Shown here piece by piece: positions 32,703 through 40,384 of a stretch of DNA of 52,984 nucleotides. The position numbers and the translations under genes are program-made. Under the pieces are notes generated by a model, which was not told the origin of the DNA, made no database searches, and saw nothing but the letters and a program-made list of their open reading frames with translations. This DNA is from Acidobacteria bacterium 13_1_20CM_3_53_8 (GTDB lineage Bacteria; Acidobacteriota; Blastocatellia; Pyrinomonadales; Pyrinomonadaceae): NCBI GenBank assembly GCA_001920415.1, contig MNJR01000050.1:1-52984 (forward strand), given 5' to 3'. Each line of letters starts with the position of its first letter. Position 1 is the stretch's first letter.

Positions 32703-32866
32703 GAGACGCGGGGACACGGTGAAAGAAGAAAGTAAAAAGGTAAAAGGTAAAAGGCAAAAGTAAGGATGAAACCGGATTTAATAAAAAGATTGGCTTCCCC
32801 TAACTTTTTACTTTTACCTTTTGCCTTCTTCGCCCACGTCTCCGCGTCTCCGTGTCCCCGCGTCCC
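32703..32866. repeat. nested hairpin: family A inside family H
   Basis: The outer arms 32703-32728 (GAGACGCGGGGACACGGTG) and 32837-32866 (CACGTCTCCGCGTCTCCGTG...) enclose a complete family A hairpin (32729-32760 with 32804-32828; loop AAGGATGAAACCGGATTTAA...). In 32572-33003 this is the only structure; the rest appears unremarkable apart from the ribosome-binding region of the next gene. Confidence 0.9.
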
Positions 32867-33003
32867 AGCCCCTTCGCTTGACCATTCTTCCAGCGCGTCC
32901 GTAGAATGCTTGTAAGTTCCCTTTGCACGAAAAAATTTACCAACGTGCCAGCGCTCTCCATGCGCTTTAAGGCACGCCGACCCGGAAAGGAGTTCGACTA
33001 AAG

Positions 33004-33450
33004 ATGAGCAGTCCCTACGATCCCCAGCGCGAAACACCGCCGCAGGAAGAGCCTATTGACGACCTTATGATACGCGACGACGAGGCGGAGCATGAGGATG
33101 CAGGCCATAAAACGGCTTCTACCGTGCGCGAGATTGCCTCGCGCATACCAGAATCATTGAGCGCAATCGGGCGCGACATCAGCCGCACGATTGAGCGCGC
33201 AATCTCTGCGAAGGACGATTACGTTGTCGCAGTCAAAGTTTCTGAAGATGCGCAGGATAAGCTGGAACAACTGGTGCAGGCCGGAGTCTTCCGCAGCCGC
33301 GCCGAAGCGGCAGCTTTTTTGATAGACGAAGGAATTAAAACGCAATCGGCGCTCTTCGACCGCGTCCAACAGAAGCTATCTGAGATCGAGCGCCTGCGCG
33401 CAGAGCTTCGCGGGATGATTGGCAAAGAAGATGAGAAGTCTGGAGTCTAG
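33004..33450 (+). CDS. RHH/CopG-like small protein with coiled-coil end
   Basis: 148 residues. An acidic N-terminus (QEEPIDDLMIRDDEAEHEDA) is followed by a helical part, then AVKVSEDAQDKLEQLVQAGV plus FRSRAEAAAFLIDEGI, which fits the beta-alpha-alpha layout of ribbon-helix-helix proteins, and a C-terminal coiled coil (RVQQKLSEIERLRAELRGMI). DNA binding is plausible but not proven. GGAAAGGAG lies 11 bases upstream of ATG 33004. The coding end carries a solo fragment of the family I word (AAGTCTGGAGTC, 33436-33447). Confidence 0.65.
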   Translation: MSSPYDPQRETPPQEEPIDDLMIRDDEAEHEDAGHKTASTVREIASRIPESLSAIGRDISRTIERAISAKDDYVVAVKVSEDAQDKLEQLVQAGVFRSRAEAAAFLIDEGIKTQSALFDRVQQKLSEIERLRAELRGMIGKEDEKSGV

Positions 33451-33459
33451 AGCCAAGCG

Positions 33460-33580
33460 GATTTTAGATTTTGGATTTTGGATTTTGGATTGGAATGATG
33501 AATCAAGCGTGAAGTTAAAACTCACGCTTGAGAGTCTCTCAACCAATTAATCCAAAATCGGCAATCTAAAATCCAAAATC
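33460..33580. repeat. heptad-arm hairpin, family D (GGATTTT word)
   Basis: The left arm 33460-33493 is five tandem GGATTTT/AGATTTT units; the right arm 33543-33580 the complement. A second hairpin in the loop (CAAGCGTGA...TCACGCTTG, about 33504-33530) makes it two-tiered. It fills the gap before the M16 gene start at 33599. Confidence 0.92.
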
Positions 33581-33598
33581 AGTCTAAAGGGGTCAAAC

Positions 33599-35116
33599 GT
33601 GTCACAAACTTTTCAGCTTCCGCAGGTCTCTATCAAACAATTCCAGTTGCAGAACGGCCTTCGTGTAGTCATGAGCGAAGACCATTCTGTGCCCGTCGTT
33701 TCCGTCGCCGTTTACTACAACACAGGCTCGCGCAACGAACGCCCAGGGCGCACAGGCTTCGCGCATCTGTTCGAGCACATGATGTTTCAGGGTTCGGAGA
33801 ATGTGCCCAAGGCTGGACATTTTCAATTCATCTCGAACGCTGGCGGCACTATGAACGGTACGACTTCGAGCGAGCGCACAAACTATTTCCAGACACTTCC
33901 GGCCAATCAACTGCCGCTCGCGCTCTGGCTCGAATCCGACCGCATGCGCTCGTTGAAAGTCACGCAGGAGAACCTTGACAACCAGCGCGAGGCTGTCAAA
34001 GAGGAGAAGCGGCTGCGCATTGACAACCAGCCTTACGTGCCCGCGTTCCTTCGCATTGATGAACTGATTTTCAAGAACCCTGCTAACGCTCACTCGACCA
34101 TAGGCTCTATGGAAGATTTGGACGAGGCGACTGTCACGGATGTGCAGGAGTTTTTCCGTATCTATTACGCGCCGAACAACGCCGTGCTGACAATCGTAGG
34201 CGACTTTGACCCTGTGGACGCTCGCGCTCTCGTCGAAAGATATTTCGCAACCATCCCGCGACAGCAAGACCCGCCCGGGGTTGACGTGAGCGAGCCAACA
34301 GAAGTCGCGCAACGCGAGGACACTTACAATGATCCGCACGCGCCCGCTCCGGCTTTTGTAATCGGATGGAAATTGCCGCCGCGCCGCACACAGGATTTCT
34401 ATCCGCTCTCGCTCGCATTCGATCTTCTGGTAGAAGGCGAAAGCTCGCGCCTCTATCAAAAATTGGTGAAGGGCGAAGAGAGTGTGGTTCAGATTCAGGG
34501 CGGCATTGACGAGCGACGCGGGCCTAGCGCTGGTTTTATCTTCGCGCTTCCCAAACCGGGCACGGATGTGGCGCAGATTCGTCAGGCGATTATGACTGAA
34601 ATTAAGAGGCTCGCAACCGAAGGCCCGTCGGCTGAAGAGATGGAGAAGCTGCGCAACAATCTTCTGAACGACTCTGTGCGCAGCCGACAGTCTTCGCTCT
34701 TCCGCGCTCAGCAGATTTCAGAGTACGCGCTTTATGACAACGACCCTACGCTATTCAACACAGAACTTGATCATTACCTTAACGCCGTCGCGCCGGAGAT
34801 AAGAGACGCAGCCGCGCGCTATCTCAATACAGACAACCGCGTGGTGCTGGACATTGTTCCCGCTCACGCCGCAAGCGAGGGCGAAAACGGCGAAGCGCAA
34901 CCAGCAAGCCCTCCGTCTTCAACGCAGCCCGCAGGCTCGAATCAGCCGGGAGCGCCGCCGCCAACAGTTCCTCAAAGGCCGCCCGCGCAGCCACAGCAGC
35001 CTACGCAACCGCCAACGACTCCGTTGCAACCGCAGCCCCCAAGACCAGAGCAGCCGCAACAGCCCGCTGATCCGCCGAGCCAGACTCAGCCCGGCACGCA
35101 ACCGTCCGGTACGTGA
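33599..35116 (+). CDS. M16 family zinc peptidase, catalytic subunit, with Pro/Gln tail
   Basis: 505 residues. The inverted zinc motif HLFEH is at H56, E59, H60; the third ligand Glu lies in the REAVKEEKR segment around residue 136. The two M16 halves extend to about 430, with GESSRLYQKLVKGEES as the R/Y loop region. The last about 70 residues are Pro/Gln-rich and disordered. M16 enzymes degrade peptides within a closed chamber; this one lacks a visible signal peptide although its partner has one. The start is GTG 33599 with AAGGGG upstream. Followed after 22 bases by the non-catalytic subunit. Confidence 0.9.
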   Translation: MSQTFQLPQVSIKQFQLQNGLRVVMSEDHSVPVVSVAVYYNTGSRNERPGRTGFAHLFEHMMFQGSENVPKAGHFQFISNAGGTMNGTTSSERTNYFQTLPANQLPLALWLESDRMRSLKVTQENLDNQREAVKEEKRLRIDNQPYVPAFLRIDELIFKNPANAHSTIGSMEDLDEATVTDVQEFFRIYYAPNNAVLTIVGDFDPVDARALVERYFATIPRQQDPPGVDVSEPTEVAQREDTYNDPHAPAPAFVIGWKLPPRRTQDFYPLSLAFDLLVEGESSRLYQKLVKGEESVVQIQGGIDERRGPSAGFIFALPKPGTDVAQIRQAIMTEIKRLATEGPSAEEMEKLRNNLLNDSVRSRQSSLFRAQQISEYALYDNDPTLFNTELDHYLNAVAPEIRDAAARYLNTDNRVVLDIVPAHAASEGENGEAQPASPPSSTQPAGSNQPGAPPPTVPQRPPAQPQQPTQPPTTPLQPQPPRPEQPQQPADPPSQTQPGTQPSGT

Positions 35117-35138
35117 GCGCGCAGGAGTTTCCCCAAAG

Positions 35139-36968
35139 ATGCCCCACGTTTCAGAAAAATTGTTTCGCGCCAGAGCGCTCGCGGCCTGTGCGCTTCTGCT
35201 TCCCATTTTCATGCAAAATGTTTCGGCTCAAACCATGACACAAACTCAAACAGAAGATTTCCGACGCCCCGCGCCACAACCTCTGCCGACGAAGCCGCTC
35301 AACATACCGACGCCGTTTGAGACCAGCTTATCAAACGGCCTTCGCGTCGTCGTAGTTGAAGATCACCGCCTGCCTCTGGTCAGTTTCAGACTCGCGTTCC
35401 GAACCGGAAACTCAAACGATCCGGGCAACCTGAACGGCCTGACTTCTATTATGACAGGGCTTCTGACTGAAGGGACGGAGCATCGCAACAGCAAGCAACT
35501 AGCCGACGAGGTTGCGCGAATCGGTGCGACGCTCACAGCAGGCGCGAGCGCGGATTACACTACGGTCGCAGCGAGCGCGCTTGCAAACTTTTCCGGCGAG
35601 ATACTTGACTTGCTCGCAGACGTTACGCTCCATCCTTCGTTTCCCGAAAACGAATTGGAGCTTGTGAAGCAGAACACCAAGCAGGTCATCTTGCAGCAAC
35701 ACGCGCAGCCATCGTTTCTCGCCAACGAACGTCTCTCGCAGATTATCTTCGGCCAGCATCCATACGCGCACATAGCGCCTACGAATGAATCCGTTGACGC
35801 AATCTCGCGCGCAAGCCTTATGAGCTTTCATCGTCTGACGTTCGTGCCCAACAACGCCGTGCTCATCGTCGTGGGTGACGTTCAGCACGAAGCGATTGTG
35901 CGCCGCGTGGGCGAACTGTTCGGAGCTTGGGCCAAGGGGCAAACGGTCGCGCAGAACTTCCCCGCCCTGCCCGCGCGAACGGAGCGCGCCGCATACATTG
36001 TTGACCGCCCAGGCTCTGCTCAATCGAACATTGTTATCGCTAATACATCTATCACGCGCACGAACCCGGACTATTTTCCCATGCTCGTCATGCACCAGGT
36101 TCTAGGCGCTAGCGCTTCGTCGCGCCTCTTTATGAATCTGCGCGAGGCGAAGGGTTACACCTACGGCGCTTACTCGAATCTGGACGCGCGACGCAGCGCA
36201 GGAACTTTCCGCGAGACAGCCGAAGTGCGAACGCCTGTGACGGGCGCATCGCTCAAAGAGTTCTTCTACGAACTCGACCGCATACGCAACGACGCAGTGC
36301 CGCAGGAAGAGATTGATAATGCGAAGGCTTATCTAACAGGAGTTTTTCCTATCAGGATAGAGACGCAGGAAGGGTTGATTGACCAGTTAGTGCAGATAAA
36401 AATGTTAGACTTGCCCGCAGACTTCCTTCAGACCTACCGCGAGCGAGTCAGCGCAGTCACAGCCGCAGACATTCAACGCGTCGCGCGCCAGTACGTTCAG
36501 CCAGACCGCGTTGCCATAGTCATAGTAGGCGACGCTGCGACCATAATGGATCAGGTCAAACCTTACGCGCAGACCATTGAGCTTTACGACACGGCTGGCA
36601 ATCGTAAACCAGCGAGCACAAACGGAAATGGTTCTGCAACAGGCGGAGCGCCCGCGAACATCAACGGCGCATGGACGCTGCAAGTCACAGGCTCCGGCGG
36701 CCAGAACATTCCTGCCACGCTCACCATCAACCAGAGCGGCAGCAACTTCACAGGATTGGTCAAGGCTTCCATTGGCAATTTGCCCGTTAGCGACGGCACA
36801 ATCAACGGCAACCAATTCGACGCCGCCATAACCATAAGCATGCAGGGACAGAACTTCCCCGGGCGCGTCGCCGGACGAGTCGAGAACGATCACCTCACCG
36901 GCACAATCACCATACAAATCCCCAACGCTCCCGCGCTATCTTTCACTGGCACAAGAGAGCAGCGATAA
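35139..36968 (+). CDS. M16 family peptidase, non-catalytic subunit with beta-rich C-terminal domain
   Basis: 609 residues from ATG 35139 (AGGAG 11 bases upstream). Signal peptide: KLFRARALAACALLLPIFMQ, then NVSAQ. The M16 fold has GLTSIMTGLLTEGTEH in place of HxxEH, so the zinc site is lost, as in the inactive partner of heterodimeric M16 enzymes. LREAKGYTYGAYSNLDARR is the usual second-half signature. The C-terminal about 110 residues form a separate Gly/Asn-rich beta domain (INGAWTLQVTGSGGQNIPAT). The frame is open upstream to 34854 but overlaps the first subunit; the signal peptide decides. Its TAA lies inside the left arm of the following hairpin. Confidence 0.9.
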   Translation: MPHVSEKLFRARALAACALLLPIFMQNVSAQTMTQTQTEDFRRPAPQPLPTKPLNIPTPFETSLSNGLRVVVVEDHRLPLVSFRLAFRTGNSNDPGNLNGLTSIMTGLLTEGTEHRNSKQLADEVARIGATLTAGASADYTTVAASALANFSGEILDLLADVTLHPSFPENELELVKQNTKQVILQQHAQPSFLANERLSQIIFGQHPYAHIAPTNESVDAISRASLMSFHRLTFVPNNAVLIVVGDVQHEAIVRRVGELFGAWAKGQTVAQNFPALPARTERAAYIVDRPGSAQSNIVIANTSITRTNPDYFPMLVMHQVLGASASSRLFMNLREAKGYTYGAYSNLDARRSAGTFRETAEVRTPVTGASLKEFFYELDRIRNDAVPQEEIDNAKAYLTGVFPIRIETQEGLIDQLVQIKMLDLPADFLQTYRERVSAVTAADIQRVARQYVQPDRVAIVIVGDAATIMDQVKPYAQTIELYDTAGNRKPASTNGNGSATGGAPANINGAWTLQVTGSGGQNIPATLTINQSGSNFTGLVKASIGNLPVSDGTINGNQFDAAITISMQGQNFPGRVAGRVENDHLTGTITIQIPNAPALSFTGTREQR

Positions 36969-37067
36969 AAGCAGTTTTCAGTTTTCAGTTTTAAGTTTTC
37001 AGCAAGAAGAGCGAACCGGCTATTGCTGAAAACTTAAAACTGAAAACTGAAAACTGCTTTTATCGCT
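36961..37067. repeat. heptad-arm hairpin, family B, with perfect 45-base arms
   Basis: Arms 36961-37005 and 37023-37067 are exactly complementary over 45 bases with a 17-base loop. The arm begins AGCGATAAAAGCAGTTTTCA; the TAA within it is the stop codon of the M16 gene. The loop contains the reverse of the CGCTCTTC loop word of the other family B copies. Confidence 0.95.
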
Positions 37068-37085
37068 TATCACTATAAAAAAAAT

Positions 37086-37114
37086 CCGCCCGGCACTGCT
37101 CACATGCCGGGCGG
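37086..37114 (-). terminator. terminator-like stem oriented on the minus strand
   Basis: CCGCCCGGCA (37086-37095) and TGCCGGGCGG (37105-37114) form a perfect 10-base stem with a 9-base loop. The run of T on the minus strand (A-run at 37077-37084 on plus) shows that it terminates minus-strand transcription. No confident minus-strand gene lies upstream of it. Confidence 0.7.
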
Positions 37115-37122
37115 TAAATCAC

Positions 37123-37512
37123 AGGAGGAATCGAGTGTTACTCCAGAGTTGCCCTTCCGACGGGCGACTCTTTGTGGAATAACCTTGCTCAATTCCCTCA
37201 GATGCCGCTCGGCATCCTTTCGGTTGCAAATAGATTTTAGGATGCTGCCGCGAAGCGTGATTACAGGCATTGAATCTTGATAACAGGCTAAAAGAGCGTA
37301 TTATCTGTATCGCCACGCACAAGGCACGGGCGCTCGCCAACAACTCATTATCTGATCGTCTTGCTGCTTTCTTTTTGGAGATATGTAGATCAGCGCAGAA
37401 AAAGCACCAACATGGCTTATACTTACTTGATCGCCCTAGAGAAGTTGCCAAAGGAAGCAGTGTCAAAATCAGAAGGTTAAGGGATGCAATAACTGCACCT
37501 TCAATTCAGTAG
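37123..37512 (+). pseudogene. degenerate region, possible remnant of a Crp/Fnr-type regulator
   Basis: No intact gene. AGGAGG stands 5 bases before a GTG with 15 codons (MLLQSCPSDGRLFVE). Further on, frames with LWNNLAQFPQMPLGILSVAN and HKARALANNSLSDRLAAFFL look like the linker helix and C-terminal start of a Crp/Fnr protein, split by frameshifts and stops. Two small stems (37148-37174; GATGCCG-CT-CGGCATC near 37201) lie in it. The reading as a remnant is weak; only the absence of an intact ORF is firm for 37068-37593. Confidence 0.22.
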
Positions 37513-37593
37513 AGCCTTAGTCTCTACCTGAAATGAAAAATTTTTTAGAACTGTCCTCGCTCATCATCACTCTTCATTGAAAGGAGTAAGATT

Positions 37594-38586
37594 ATGGCAA
37601 AAGATCCCGGTCTAGCCGCTGACACATGCATCTACATGGAAGCGGTCGCAGGCGACGGAGGCGCACACAACAGCAACGGCGTGTGGTGGCTCAGTCCCGA
37701 CATCAAACTTACAGGCCCGACCTCCGGGCTGGATAAAGCCGATCCCGGTCAACTCAACCCCGTAGAGGTAACGTGTCACAGGAAAGCTGCCGGAAGTAAT
37801 TGCGTAACGCCCGGAGGCGAAACCATTACTATTCAACTGTGGGTCGGCAACCCGTCGCTCGCCATGACGCCTGATAACCCCGCGAGCACTTTTCTGGTTC
37901 AAAGCATAGGCCACGATTTCCCAGCCGAGGGCGCTAGCGCAACGCAGGAATTTGATTGGACGCCGCCCGACGGGCTGCCCGCTGATAATCCGCAAAGCTC
38001 CGGGCACAAGTGTCTGATCGCTAGAGCTTACCCGGATTCTCTGACGCCGAGCGCGAAGAAGTTTTTCGTACCCGGCGACCCGCACGTGGCGCAGCATAAC
38101 ATCTGCATAGTCCCATGCGGCGGCCCCGGCGCAGCCAAACGCCCCGGCCCGTGCGGATTCAAAGTTTTGACTCTTAATCTAAATGCTGAGCAGATCGAGA
38201 CGGTAATACTGCGCGCCGCAGGCGATCTCAATCCCAGCAAGTTCGTGCGCACAGTTGTGCTGGAGAGATTAGAAAAGACGCAGGGCTTTCGTCGGCTAGC
38301 CACAAGGCCGCCGCGCGGCTTCAAATTCCTGCTTCCCGATTTTCCCAAAGCGGAAGTGACAGACCGCACGCGCCCGGGCTGTCTTGCCGGTCTGTTCGGC
38401 ATAGGTTTTCGGCCAAGCTATGAGGCGAAAGTCGAGCTTCGTCCCGGTCAATTAATTAGCTTCACTTTTCTAGCAGACTTGACCGGAGCAAGTTTCGGTG
38501 ACGCTTACATCTTCCATCTAACGCAGACCGGCGCTGCTGACGCGAGCGCGCAGGGCGGTTTGACGATTGTGATGGTATCAGTTTGA
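37594..38586 (+). CDS. hypothetical protein, 330 residues, beta-rich
   Basis: Not recognised. No signal peptide. Two beta-rich parts: about 1-170 with Cys-containing strands (WWLSPDIKL, NPVEVTCHRKAAGSNCVTPG, SGHKCLIARAYPDS, HNICIVPCGG) like adhesin or CARDB-type modules, and about 185-330 with LTLNLNAEQIETVILRAAGD and a final AYIFHLTQTG strand. AAAGGAG 7 bases before ATG 37594 fixes the start. Cys pairs and the DP-rich loops suggest an exported or particle-bound protein, but the route is unknown. Confidence 0.65.
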   Translation: MAKDPGLAADTCIYMEAVAGDGGAHNSNGVWWLSPDIKLTGPTSGLDKADPGQLNPVEVTCHRKAAGSNCVTPGGETITIQLWVGNPSLAMTPDNPASTFLVQSIGHDFPAEGASATQEFDWTPPDGLPADNPQSSGHKCLIARAYPDSLTPSAKKFFVPGDPHVAQHNICIVPCGGPGAAKRPGPCGFKVLTLNLNAEQIETVILRAAGDLNPSKFVRTVVLERLEKTQGFRRLATRPPRGFKFLLPDFPKAEVTDRTRPGCLAGLFGIGFRPSYEAKVELRPGQLISFTFLADLTGASFGDAYIFHLTQTGAADASAQGGLTIVMVSV

Positions 38587-38668
38587 GCCATTGCCGCATG
38601 CCGGGCATCGTGGCCGAAAGACTGTCTGGAATGCTATAGAATCTAGAGGCTGAAGTTTTGTCTCAAAT

Positions 38669-40243
38669 GTGCACGCCGAAAGACGAATGGCGCGCGATAC
38701 GCTTTGTTCGGTGAACCTGGTCGAGTACATCTTTCAAGCTCCTGCGAAACTTGGCCTGTGGCCGAAGAGCGCAATTCTGTTTGAAGACGAGGAAATCTCT
38801 TACCAGCAGCTTCTTCATCAAACACTAAGATTCGTAAGCGCCTTGCGTTCGCTAAACATCGCTGAGGGCGAGCGCGTTGCGATTGTGGCGCGCGATTGCC
38901 CTGAGTTCGTCATCTCTTTTCTGGGGACGATTGCAGCAGCCGCAGTCGCCGTTCCAGTGAGCACGATGGCGACCGCCGCAGAGCTTCAATATGTTCTGGA
39001 GCATTGCGGCGCGCGTGCGGTCGTGCTTACTTCCGACCAGATTGAGAAGTTAAGAAGCGTTCGTCAAAACCTTCCAGAGCTTGAACATCTATTGCTAATT
39101 GACGGCGAAGCCGACGGCGCGCTCAAGTTTGATGAAGCGCTTGCTGGCTCGAATGAGAGCGAGGTGGTTGACGTTGCAGACGACGCACTAGCGTTTATAC
39201 TTTACACTTCGGGAAGCACCGGGCGACCGAAAGGGGCTATGCACATTCACCGCAACCTGCCTTACACGGTCGAGACATTCTGCAAAAACGTACTCAAGGT
39301 TCAGCCCGAAGATCGTCTCTTCTCCTCCTCGCGCCTCTTCTTCGCATATGGTCTAGGCAACAGTCTCTCGTTCCCTCTAGCCACAGGCGCAACCGCCGTT
39401 CTTTGCAAAGAGAGGCCGACGCCCGCAGTCATCACCGAAGTCTTCAGGAAATTTCAGCCGACCGTTTTCTTCGGCGTGCCCGCTGTCTTTCGCGCTCTCA
39501 TCGAATCGGTCGCGCAAGGAAATTTCCTGAAAACTTCGTCAATAAAATTCTGCGTATCGGCGGGCGAGAAGTTGCCGGAGAGAATTTTTCACGAGTGGAA
39601 GGAGTTGACAGGACTGAATATTCTAGACGGCATAGGCTCGACCGAGATGCTTCAGATGTTCATCACGAATTCGCGCGACGAGATTAAGCCCGGAAGCAGT
39701 GGGCGCGTCGTTCCCGGCTACGAAGCTAGATTGATAGACCCGTACGGGCGCGAAATCAGAGGCGCGGGCAAAGGCGATCTTCTAATCAAAGGCGGTAGCG
39801 CAAGTCCAGGCTACTGGAAAAACCCTGAGAAGACGGCAGAGATTATGACGGGCGAGTGGATGCGTACGGGCGACATCTACCGGCTAGACGAAGAGGGCTT
39901 CTACTGGTTCGAGGGTCGAAGCGACGACATTTTCAAAACCAAAGGGTTATGGGTGTCGCCCATAGAAGTCGAAGAGGCGCTACATTCTTGCCCCGAAGTT
40001 TCAGAGGCAGCGGTCGTATACGGCACGGACGAAGACGGAATAGGCATCGTCGTCGCTTACGTTGTGCTGAAAGATGAAATTCACGAAACGCATGGAATAG
40101 CGGAAAGATTAAGAGAGCGTGTGAGCGCTCTGCTTCCTTCGTACAAAATTCCTTCCGAGATTCACTTCATAAAGGAACTACCGCGCACTGCTACGGGCAA
40201 GATTCAGCGCTACAAGCTGCGACAAGGAGGAAAGAAGGGATGA
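38669..40243 (+). CDS. benzoate-CoA-ligase-like acyl/aryl-CoA synthetase
   Basis: 524 residues, full length for the benzoate-CoA ligase group of ANL enzymes. AMP-binding signature FILYTSGSTGRPKGAMHIH, then ILDGIGSTEMLQMFITN, the hinge region TGDIYRLDEEGFYWFEGRSD, and the C-terminal catalytic Lys loop LPRTATGKIQRYKLR. The binding-pocket pattern and the SSRLFFAYGLGNS segment are those of benzoate or hydroxybenzoate-CoA ligases; the true substrate could also be another carboxylic acid. No aromatic-degradation genes lie nearby. GTG 38669 is the track start; ATG 38687 (MARDTLCSVNLVEYIF) is the better alternative by codon type. The stop lies in the following hairpin. Confidence 0.88.
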   Translation: MHAERRMARDTLCSVNLVEYIFQAPAKLGLWPKSAILFEDEEISYQQLLHQTLRFVSALRSLNIAEGERVAIVARDCPEFVISFLGTIAAAAVAVPVSTMATAAELQYVLEHCGARAVVLTSDQIEKLRSVRQNLPELEHLLLIDGEADGALKFDEALAGSNESEVVDVADDALAFILYTSGSTGRPKGAMHIHRNLPYTVETFCKNVLKVQPEDRLFSSSRLFFAYGLGNSLSFPLATGATAVLCKERPTPAVITEVFRKFQPTVFFGVPAVFRALIESVAQGNFLKTSSIKFCVSAGEKLPERIFHEWKELTGLNILDGIGSTEMLQMFITNSRDEIKPGSSGRVVPGYEARLIDPYGREIRGAGKGDLLIKGGSASPGYWKNPEKTAEIMTGEWMRTGDIYRLDEEGFYWFEGRSDDIFKTKGLWVSPIEVEEALHSCPEVSEAAVVYGTDEDGIGIVVAYVVLKDEIHETHGIAERLRERVSALLPSYKIPSEIHFIKELPRTATGKIQRYKLRQGGKKG

Positions 40244-40377
40244 ATAAGAAGGGGGAAAAGTTGAAAGGGGTAAAAGGGTAAAGGGGTAAGAGGGGAAAAG
40301 GAAGAAGCAATAGAAGGCAACTAGCTTTACGCCTTTACCCATTTCCCCTCTTACCCTTTTACCCTTCTTATTCATCC
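40239..40377. repeat. heptad-arm hairpin, family A' (GGGTAAA word), asymmetric arms
   Basis: The left arm 40239-40299 and right arm 40342-40377. The left arm carries about 25 extra bases of the same word, as if the tandem units had expanded on one side only. The TGA of the CoA-ligase gene (40241-40243) is in the left arm; the Ycf48-like stop is 8 bases after the right arm. Confidence 0.9.
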
Positions 40378-40384
40378 TTGCTTC

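Noticed and set aside
32597-33037. Minus-strand ORF of 146 residues with KAKGKSKK and LTFAFYLLPFYFLLSP
   Set aside because: It is open only because it runs through the hairpin 32703-32866, whose arms have no stop codons in this frame. It overlaps the start of the RHH-like gene, has no ribosome-binding site, and its composition is that of the repeat words.
33602-34459. 285-residue minus-strand ORF opposite the M16 catalytic gene
   Set aside because: Antisense shadow. The plus strand has the HLFEH motif and a good start; the shadow has no motif and no ribosome-binding site.
38598-38612. ATGCCGGGCAT stem before the CoA ligase gene as terminator
   Set aside because: Stem of 5 bases and no T-run; too weak to call.
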